From Acidobacteriota bacterium (GTDB lineage Bacteria > Acidobacteriota > Vicinamibacteria > Vicinamibacterales > 2-12-FULL-66-21), in NCBI GenBank assembly GCA_013697225.1, contig JACCXG010000259.1, positions 1 to 5,641 on the forward strand: a stretch of 5,641 bases of DNA, written 5' to 3'. The notes under the pieces were generated by a model. The model was given only the letters and a program-made list of their open reading frames with translations. It searched no databases and had not been told where the DNA came from. The position numbers were made by a program, and so were the translations under genes. Shown here in pieces: positions 1 through 5,051 of this stretch. Numbering within the stretch: position 1 is the stretch's first letter; the number at the start of each line of letters is the position of its first letter.

Positions 1-69
1 GCGGATCCTGATCTGCGGCCGGTGCCGCTCTTGGTACTCTTGGTACCTGGGCGGAAGGAGACGGGCTGA
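1..69 (+). CDS. Possible C-terminal tail of an upstream gene (partial)
   Basis: The first + frame is open from the window edge to a TGA at 67-69 and would encode 22 residues ending PGRKETG. About three quarters of its codons end in G or C, as in the confident genes here, and it holds an in-phase LLVLLV stretch. The other two + frames look less gene-like: one stops at base 9, the other is rich in Arg, Trp and Cys. A minus-strand frame beginning at 82 is also open to the edge but has poorer codon use. There is too little sequence to identify a family; this could simply be non-coding. Confidence 0.2.
   Translation, partial: ADPDLRPVPLLVLLVPGRKETG
28..45. repeat. 9-bp tandem duplication (CTCTTGGTA x2)
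   Basis: Two perfect adjacent copies of CTCTTGGTA are seen. If the first + frame is coding, the copies are in phase and each encodes Leu-Leu-Val, so the duplication would add three residues without a frameshift. Confidence 0.75.
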
Positions 70-182
70 ACGGCCGTAGCATATCAGCGCGGCTCCGTGG
101 GCCAGCAGCCTTGCGCAAAGGTGAGCCCTCCGGGCAGAATCGCGCCCTCCGCCCGCCTCCCGTCTGACGAAATGACAGAGCC

Positions 183-494
183 ATGAAACACCAGATTCTC
201 GGTCTGCACCATGTCACCGCCACCGTGGACGAAGCCCAGCCGGATCTGGATTTCTATGTCGGTGCGATCGGCCTCCGGCTCGTGAAGAAGCCCGTCAACT
301 TCGATAACCACCACGTCTTTCATTTCTACTTCAGGGAGCCGGGCGGCGTGCTGCTCGAGGTTGCGACCATCCAGCCAGGGTTCAGAGTCGACGAGACACT
401 CCACGATCTGGGGAAGGGTCTGAAGCTTCCCCCGTGGGAGGAACGGAATCGCGCCGAAATAGAGGCAGGGCTCCCGAAGGTCTGCGTTGGGTAA
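183..494 (+). CDS. Internally deleted ring-cleaving dioxygenase (VOC/glyoxalase superfamily)
   Basis: The family (MhqO/PcpA-like Fe(II) extradiol dioxygenases, two VOC modules, usually about 300 residues) opens hydroquinone or catechol rings; this protein has only 103. Residues 1-49 match the start of module 1: LGLHHVT (6-12), LDFYVGAIGLRLVKKPVNF (22-40), then VFHFY (45-49). From residue 50 the text switches to the end of module 2: FREPGGVLLEVAT (50-62), PGFRVDE (65-71), LPPWEERNRAEIEAGLP (82-98), then a stop where full-length members also end. About 200 residues are therefore missing in frame. Strands beta1-alpha-beta2-beta3 of module 1 plus beta4 of module 2 formally rebuild one beta-alpha-beta-beta-beta module. 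By analogy with PcpA (Fe ligands His11, His227, Glu276, from memory), His10 and Glu59 remain and the middle His is lost. The ATG at 183 lies just upstream of the conserved start; a weak AGAG precedes it by 2 nt. It may be a pseudogene, a genuine mini-protein or an assembly collapse. Confidence 0.7.
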   Translation: MKHQILGLHHVTATVDEAQPDLDFYVGAIGLRLVKKPVNFDNHHVFHFYFREPGGVLLEVATIQPGFRVDETLHDLGKGLKLPPWEERNRAEIEAGLPKVCVG

Positions 495-502
495 AGCCAT
501 TC

Positions 503-538
503 GGCAACTGGCGAGCTGGCAACCGGCAACCGGACACG
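503..538 (+). repeat. Short degenerate heptamer repeat (GGCAACY)
   Basis: About five consecutive units of 7-8 bp begin with GG: GGCAACT, GGCGAGCT, GGCAACC, GGCAACC and GGACACG. The array lies between the dioxygenase stop at 494 and the oxidoreductase start at 553, ending 14 bp before that ATG. It shares a 7-bp period and an AAC core with the larger array at 2633-2775, so both may belong to one class of intergenic heptamer repeat. That relationship is inference. Confidence 0.6.
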
Positions 539-552
539 CTACCCTTCGAGGT

Positions 553-1974
553 ATGTCTACGCCCCCTCTTTCCCAACCGTCGCCGCTCTCCCGCCGGCGT
601 TTCCTGCAGTCCGGGGCTGCCGCCGCGGCGGGACTCACCATCGTTCCCCGTCACGTGCTGGGAGGCCAAGGCTACGTGCCGCCGAGCGACAAGGTGAACA
701 TCGCGCTCATCGGGGCGGGGGGGCAGGGGCGCACCAACCTGCGCCGGCTCTTCGAGCTTGCGGACGCGCAGGTCATCGCGGTGGTGGACCCGGCGGAGTT
801 CCTCGATCTGGAGGCGTTCTACTACAAGGGGGTGGCCGGCCGGAAGCCGGTGAAAGAGGAGATCGAGGGGCACTATGCCGAGTCCACACCGAACTTCCGG
901 TGTGCCGAGTACCTCGACGCACGCGAGATGCTGGAGCGCGAGAAGGCTGTGGACGCCGTGCTCTGCGCCACCCCGGATCATCTGCACGCCTACATCTCGG
1001 TGCTCGCCATGAGGGCCGGCAAGCACGTGTACTGCGAGAAACCGCTCACGCACAACATCTGGGAAGCCCGCTACGTCGCCCGTGTCGCCAAAGAGACGGG
1101 TGTGGCCACGCAGATGGGGAATCAGGGGCACTCGACCGACACCATCCGCCAGACGGTGGAGATGATCCGCGCCGGCGCAATCGGACCGGTCCGGGAGGTT
1201 CATGCATGGGTGGGCGCCGGGCGCTGGAATCCATCGCTGACGACCCGGCCCGCCGACACTCCCTCACCGCCGCCAGGGTTGAACTGGGACCTGTGGCTCG
1301 GCCCGCGCGAGCCACGGCCGTACCATCCTGCCTACTTCCCTGTGGCGTGGAGGGACTTCTGGGCCTTCGGCGGATCGAACATCGAGGACTTCGGATGTCA
1401 CGACCTGGACTCCGCCTGCTGGGCGCTGGACCTGGCCGCGCCGGCAAGCGTGGAGTTCCATCCCGCCGGGCCGACCGACGAGGAGATCGCTCCGCATGGT
1501 TGCGTGGGCCGGTACCGGTTCGGCCCCCGCGGCACGCAGCCTGCCGTGACGGTGAACTGGTACGACGGCGGGCTGCGTCCCCCCATGCCGGCAGGTGTTC
1601 CGGACGATCAGATCCTGCCGCCCAGAGGTGTTCTGTTCGTGGGGGATACCGGCGTCATCCTCACGGGGGGCGCCGGCGGCACGCCGCGGCTCCTGCCGGA
1701 ATCGAAGCACGAGAGCTACACGATGCCGGAGCCTGCGTTGCCACGCTCGAACGGCCATCACAGGGACTGGGTGGATGCGTGCAAAGGCGGCCCACCCGCA
1801 AGCAGTTCTTTCGAGTACGGCGCACGGCTGACGGAGATCGCGCTGCTGGGCGTGCTGGCCCTGCGGCTCGCACGGCGGATCGACTGGGACCCTGTTGCCA
1901 TGGAAGCCACGGGTGTCGCGGAGGCTGAACCCATCATCCGCGAGCCGTACCGCGAGGGGTGGAGCCTGGGCTGA
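553..1974 (+). CDS. Tat-exported Gfo/Idh/MocA family oxidoreductase
   Basis: A 473-residue NAD(P)-dependent dehydrogenase of the glucose-fructose oxidoreductase / inositol dehydrogenase family, probably acting on a sugar or polyol in the periplasm; the substrate cannot be read from sequence. Residues 13-19 (SRRRFLQ) fit the Tat twin-arginine motif and are followed by an Ala/Gly-rich hydrophobic stretch (21-30). The Rossmann domain starts near 47, with the glycine motif GAGGQG at 54-59 and an acidic beta2 end, VVDP, at 77-80. CEKPL (161-165) holds the conserved Lys163. In the C-terminal domain, DLWLGP (246-251), WRDFWAFGG (266-274) and IEDFGCHDLD (277-286), with probable catalytic His283, are typical of the Tat-signal subfamily common in Planctomycetota and Acidobacteriota. 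Length is normal. ATG 553 is preferred because it places the Tat motif at residue 13; an in-frame TTG at 487 would translate the heptamer repeat and overlap the previous gene. No good Shine-Dalgarno is visible. A seven-G run (717-723) lies in the glycine motif. Confidence 0.95.
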   Translation: MSTPPLSQPSPLSRRRFLQSGAAAAAGLTIVPRHVLGGQGYVPPSDKVNIALIGAGGQGRTNLRRLFELADAQVIAVVDPAEFLDLEAFYYKGVAGRKPVKEEIEGHYAESTPNFRCAEYLDAREMLEREKAVDAVLCATPDHLHAYISVLAMRAGKHVYCEKPLTHNIWEARYVARVAKETGVATQMGNQGHSTDTIRQTVEMIRAGAIGPVREVHAWVGAGRWNPSLTTRPADTPSPPPGLNWDLWLGPREPRPYHPAYFPVAWRDFWAFGGSNIEDFGCHDLDSACWALDLAAPASVEFHPAGPTDEEIAPHGCVGRYRFGPRGTQPAVTVNWYDGGLRPPMPAGVPDDQILPPRGVLFVGDTGVILTGGAGGTPRLLPESKHESYTMPEPALPRSNGHHRDWVDACKGGPPASSSFEYGARLTEIALLGVLALRLARRIDWDPVAMEATGVAEAEPIIREPYREGWSLG

Positions 1975-1975
1975 G

Positions 1976-2626
1976 TCAGGCCGGGCCGGCGCCGTTCGAC
2001 AGCAGGGCCCTGACGGCGTCGAGCTCGTCCCGGTTCACGGTGTGCCCCATCTGGCGGTAGATCCGTTCATCAACGGCTCCCCCCATCCGCCTGAAGGCCT
2101 CCGCGGACTCGTTGACGCGCTCGACCGGGATGTGCGCGTCGATGTCGCTGCACCCGAGAAACACAGGAGTGTTTTCAAAGGAGCCGGCGTAATCGCGCGG
2201 CGTCCCTGGTGGTCCGATCAGCCCGCCACTGAGGCCGACGACCGCTGCATACCGTCGGGCGTGCCGTGCGGCAAATTCCAGAGAGAGGCACGCGCCCTGC
2301 GAGAACCCCAGCAGCCCGATCCGTTCCGGATCGAGGCCCTCCCCCTGGAGCTCCCCGATGATCCGCGCAATCACCTGCAGCCCGGAGCTGATCCCAGGCT
2401 CGTTCTGTGGAATGGGAGACAGGAACGAGAGGGGATACCAGGTGTGCCCCGCCGCCTGCGGCGCCACGTACGCGACGTCCGGGAGCGTCAGCTCCCGAGC
2501 GAGCCCCAGGATGTTTTCGGCAGACGCGCCACGTCCGTGTATGCAGATCACGGCGAGCCGCGCGCCGCCCGGATCCGGACCGAGCCTCAGAACCGGCCCA
2601 TTGCCGTGTGGATTTTCAGAGGACAT
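1976..2626 (-). CDS. Alpha/beta hydrolase, phospholipase/carboxylesterase family
   Basis: A 216-residue serine hydrolase with the compact single-domain size usual for the carboxylesterase/acyl-protein thioesterase-like family. No signal peptide is seen, so it should be cytoplasmic. The oxyanion strand-turn is IHGRGA (29-34). The nucleophile elbow GFSQGA (107-112) gives Ser109; SDIDAHIP (160-167) gives acid Asp163; MGHTV (193-197) gives base His195. The catalytic triad is therefore complete and in the right order. Its closest named relatives are probably MhqD-type esterases, which in Bacillus are co-regulated with a ring-cleaving dioxygenase; a dioxygenase remnant lies nearby at 183-494. The ATG at 2626 is chosen because residues before it would be repeat-encoded and because GGGAG sits 8 nt upstream. 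It runs in the same direction as the quinoprotein gene, 164 bp away, and converges on the oxidoreductase with one base between the stops. Natural substrate unknown. Confidence 0.93.
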   Translation of the reverse strand: MSSENPHGNGPVLRLGPDPGGARLAVICIHGRGASAENILGLARELTLPDVAYVAPQAAGHTWYPLSFLSPIPQNEPGISSGLQVIARIIGELQGEGLDPERIGLLGFSQGACLSLEFAARHARRYAAVVGLSGGLIGPPGTPRDYAGSFENTPVFLGCSDIDAHIPVERVNESAEAFRRMGGAVDERIYRQMGHTVNRDELDAVRALLSNGAGPA

Positions 2627-2632
2627 CGGAAT

Positions 2633-2775
2633 AACTCCCAACTCCCAACTCCCAACGCTCAACTCCCAATTCCCAACTCCCAATTCCCAATTCCCAACTC
2701 CCAAGTCCCAAGTCCCAACGCTCAAACACCATTGGGAGTTGGAGATTGGGAGTTGGGAGTTGGAAGTTGGGACTT
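2633..2775. repeat. Heptanucleotide tandem array with inverted second arm
   Basis: Fourteen head-to-tail 7-bp units (2633-2730) follow the consensus AACTCCC, with AATTCCC, AAGTCCC and AACGCTC variants and a degenerate last unit AAACACC. After ATT (2731-2733) come six units in the opposite orientation (2734-2775), consensus GGGAGTT, followed by a partial GGAAA. Phase is kept at exactly 7 bp throughout. Transcribed toward the hydrolase, the six-unit arm is C-rich and comes first, and the fourteen-unit arm is G-rich with eleven GGG runs; the two arms can pair as an imperfect hairpin in several registers. Because 7 is not a multiple of 3, open frames run through it on both strands and give low-complexity peptides with a seven-residue period (WELGVGN-like). 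It resembles the STRR-type heptamers known from cyanobacteria in design, not necessarily by descent. It fills nearly all of the 164-bp gap between the two minus-strand genes. Confidence 0.95.
2635..2639 (-). promoter_or_regulatory. Shine-Dalgarno of the hydrolase, supplied by the last repeat unit
   Basis: On the minus strand GGGAG ends 8 nt before the ATG at 2626, a normal spacing for a ribosome binding site. These bases are part of the terminal GGGAGTT heptamer, so the repeat array itself provides the site. This supports the 2626 start over longer alternatives. Confidence 0.6.
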
Positions 2776-2777
2776 GG

Positions 2778-2798
2778 AAAGAGCGGCCGCTCACTTTG
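2778..2798 (-). terminator. Weak terminator-like palindrome at the quinoprotein stop
   Basis: GAGCGGCCGCTC (2781-2792) is a perfect 12-bp palindrome that includes the last two bases of the quinoprotein TGA. Read on the minus strand it can form GAGC/GCTC around a GGCC loop, with flanking AAA able to pair with TTT across a two-base bulge. The T tract is only three bases, so termination here is doubtful. Confidence 0.2.
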
Positions 2799-4935
2799 TT
2801 GAACTCTCCGGAAGCGCAAATGCGACGTAGATGCCGCCGGACTTCGCAGCGGGCCCGAGTTGTCCGGGAGACTTCCCCCCGCCGGCCGGGGTGACCACGA
2901 ACTGCCGGCCGTTCACCTCGTAAGTCGCGGGTGTTCCGTTCCCGGAGAACGGCAGGTCGGCTTCCCACAACAGCTCTCCGGTGGCCTTGTCGAACGCGCG
3001 AAACTTGCGGTCGAAGTTGGTTGCCCCGATGAACACCAGGCCGCCTGCGGTGACCACGGGACCACCGTAGTTCTCGCTACCGGTGTTCCTGAGCCCCTGT
3101 GCCGCGAGCTCGGGATACTCGCCGAAGGGGATGCTCCAGGCGTAGTCGCCGGTGTTGAGGTTGATCGCGTTCAGAGTGCCCCATGGAGGGGCGACGGCGG
3201 GATACCCGTCCGGGTCCAGGAACTTGTTGTATCCGGTAAAGCGATACTTCAATGCGAGCGGGGAGGGAGAGACGTCCTCTATGTTCCGGCTCTCACCGCT
3301 TCTGAGGTAGTCCGCCAGCGCGGTGACCTCTTCGTCGGTCAGCGTCGGGAAGCCGGGCATCCGTCCGGCTCCCTGCCGTATGATGCGGCGAATCTCTTCG
3401 ACCGGGCGCCGCTCACCGATTCCCACGAGCGATGGCATCTGCGGGGGTTCCCCCTGCAGCTTGTCGCGATGGCAGGCGGCGCAGTTCCTCAGATACACCT
3501 GGCGGGCGCTGTCGCCCAGCGCATTTGGCGCGAGGCTGCCGAGCCACGCCATCTCGTTGGCATTCACATAGAGCAGCCCGCTCTCCGGGTCGAACCCCGA
3601 TCCCCCCCACTCGGCGCCGCCGTCGTACCCCGGGAAGATGATGGTTTCCTGCCCCACGGCAAAGGGCACGAACTGCCCGTCGCTGCGGAAGGTCCGGAAC
3701 CGCTCGAGCACCGCCTGGTGCGCTTCCGGTGTGCGCCGCGTGAGCAGATCCTCGGTCAGGCGCTGACGCGAAAAAGGGGCGGGCTTCACCGGAAGCGGCT
3801 GGGTATCCGCAGCCACCTCGCCGTCCACCGGGCTCGGCGGGTACTTCCGGTACTCGATCGGGAAAAGCGGCGTTCCCGTCTCCCGATCGAACAGGAAGAC
3901 GAATCCCTGCTTGCTCGTCTGGGCTACCGCGTCAACACTGCGGCCTTCGCGCGTCACCGTGACCAGGCTGGGAGGGGACGGAAAATCCCGATCCCAGATG
4001 TCGTGACGAACGGCCTGAAAGTGCCAGACCCGCTTGCCCGTCGCGGCGTCGAGCGCGATGAGCGAATTCGCGAACAGGTTGTCCCCTGCGCGATTGGCCC
4101 CGTAGAAGTCGGCCGCGGCCGAACCGGTAGGCACGAAGACCAGCCCGCGCCGCTCGTCCACGGCCATGCCGGCCCAGTTGTTCGCCCCGCCGGTGTAGGT
4201 CCAGGCGTCCTTCGGCCAGGTCTCGTGCCCGAACTCCCCTGGCTGCGGGATCGTGTGGAACGTCCAGCGCAGCGCCCCGGAGCGGACATCGTACGCCCGG
4301 ATATGGCCGGGAGATGCCGGGAGTCCTTCCGCCACACGTCCGCCAACGATGAGCAGATCCCGGTAGATCACCCCGGGGGTCGTCAACCTCACCGACTGCG
4401 CATCAGCCGGGCGGCCGAGGTCCTCGCGCACATCGATCCGCCCTTCACGGCCGAAGCCCGGAACGGGCTTGCCGCTGCGCGCATCGAGCGCGTAGACGAA
4501 TGAGCCCTGGGCGGTGAAGATGCGCCGCTCTCCATTGCCGTCCTGCCAGAAGGTCACTCCCCGGTTCGGCCCGGATCCTTCGATGCCCGAATCGAAGCTC
4601 CACCGCAGCACCCCGGTTGCCGCGTCCAGCGCAACAACGCGGTGCCGGGGCGTTGTCGTGTAGAGGACCCCCTCGACGACAATCGGGTTGCTCTGGAGGC
4701 CTCCGCTCTCTTCCGCGTCGAATGTCCAGGCAACTTCCAGCGAGCGGACGTTCGAGCGGTTGATCTGATCCAGGCGCGAGTACCGGATCTGATCCGGCCC
4801 GCCGCCGTAAGCCTCCCAGCTGCGATAGGCTGCAGCGGTCGCGCCCGCCTCCTCCTGCCCAGGCGAGGGCACCTTCTGGCTCATCGACAGCAACCCGACA
4901 ACCGACGCAAGCAGAAGGAGGAACACGGCCGCCAT
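2791..4935 (-). CDS. PQQ-dependent glucose-dehydrogenase-like quinoprotein with inserted cytochrome c domain
   Basis: A 714-residue periplasmic quinoprotein that would oxidise a sugar or alcohol with PQQ and pass electrons to its own haem c. Residues 4-17 are a hydrophobic export signal. The propeller opens with [14 protein letters not shown] (40-53) and shows blade motifs of the A-D-x-x-T-G-x-x-x-W type near 102-112, 214-224, 294-304, 590-600 and 647-657, with shorter ones near 149, 348 and 447. HDIWDRDFP (311-319) and [14 protein letters not shown] (378-391) are typical of the glucose dehydrogenase branch. The only cysteines are in CAACH (485-489), so the vicinal Cys pair of methanol dehydrogenases is absent. 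CAACH binds haem c, with Met526 in GRMPGF the likely distal ligand; this domain (about 475-550) is inserted between propeller blades rather than fused at an end. There is no five-helix membrane domain as in Gcd. ATG 4935 is the only standard start before the in-frame TAG at 4977-4975; the signal n-region lacks Arg or Lys. Substrate unproven. Confidence 0.95.
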   Translation of the reverse strand: MAAVFLLLLASVVGLLSMSQKVPSPGQEEAGATAAAYRSWEAYGGGPDQIRYSRLDQINRSNVRSLEVAWTFDAEESGGLQSNPIVVEGVLYTTTPRHRVVALDAATGVLRWSFDSGIEGSGPNRGVTFWQDGNGERRIFTAQGSFVYALDARSGKPVPGFGREGRIDVREDLGRPADAQSVRLTTPGVIYRDLLIVGGRVAEGLPASPGHIRAYDVRSGALRWTFHTIPQPGEFGHETWPKDAWTYTGGANNWAGMAVDERRGLVFVPTGSAAADFYGANRAGDNLFANSLIALDAATGKRVWHFQAVRHDIWDRDFPSPPSLVTVTREGRSVDAVAQTSKQGFVFLFDRETGTPLFPIEYRKYPPSPVDGEVAADTQPLPVKPAPFSRQRLTEDLLTRRTPEAHQAVLERFRTFRSDGQFVPFAVGQETIIFPGYDGGAEWGGSGFDPESGLLYVNANEMAWLGSLAPNALGDSARQVYLRNCAACHRDKLQGEPPQMPSLVGIGERRPVEEIRRIIRQGAGRMPGFPTLTDEEVTALADYLRSGESRNIEDVSPSPLALKYRFTGYNKFLDPDGYPAVAPPWGTLNAINLNTGDYAWSIPFGEYPELAAQGLRNTGSENYGGPVVTAGGLVFIGATNFDRKFRAFDKATGELLWEADLPFSGNGTPATYEVNGRQFVVTPAGGGKSPGQLGPAAKSGGIYVAFALPESSTK

Positions 4936-5051
4936 TCCGAAGATTCTGGCAGATTCGCGACGACTTTGGATACTCTACCGCCATGAGGCCCGGGACGATT
5001 GCAGGCAATCCGCGGTTGTTCCTGCTCGCGACCATTGCTGCCGCGCGGCAA
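4936..5051. promoter_or_regulatory. Divergent intergenic region between quinoprotein and ceramidase-like genes
   Basis: The quinoprotein gene leaves leftward from 4935 and the ceramidase-like gene leaves rightward from 5052 (or 4983), so promoters for both should lie here or slightly inside the genes. On the + strand GATACT at 4969-4974, preceded by TG, is a weak -10-like match; if real, a transcript would begin almost at ATG 4983. No convincing -35 box, operator repeat or Shine-Dalgarno was seen for either gene. Confidence 0.3.

Noticed and set aside
15..28. Small hairpin GCGGC-CGGT-GCCGC as a terminator
   Set aside because: A five-base GC stem is expected by chance at this GC content, and no T tract follows.
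487..552. TTG start at 487 for the oxidoreductase
   Set aside because: It overlaps the dioxygenase end, translates the GGCAAC repeat and would put the Tat motif far from the N terminus; ATG 553 fits a Tat signal.
84..641. Minus-strand open frame across the dioxygenase remnant
   Set aside because: It is antisense to two better supported genes, and the resulting protein has no recognisable motif.
382..1203. Long minus-strand open frame opposite the oxidoreductase 5' half
   Set aside because: Antisense shadow in GC-rich coding DNA with no family features; the plus strand has clear Rossmann and Tat motifs.
2633..2775. CRISPR array
   Set aside because: Units are 7 bp and directly adjacent, with no spacers and no cas genes nearby.
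2358..2894. Plus-strand coding frames across the heptamer array
   Set aside because: They are antisense to the hydrolase and quinoprotein genes and stay open only because the 7-bp repeat lacks stops; the peptides are seven-residue periodic artefacts.
2627..2968. Upstream extension of the hydrolase frame to 2968, giving 330 residues
   Set aside because: The added 114 residues overlap the 3' end of the quinoprotein gene and are largely repeat-encoded low-complexity peptide; the hydrolase fold begins after 2626, where a ribosome binding site is present.
2860..4503. Long plus-strand open frame opposite the quinoprotein
   Set aside because: Antisense shadow of a GC-rich gene; its product shows no recognisable domain, while the minus strand encodes a complete quinoprotein.
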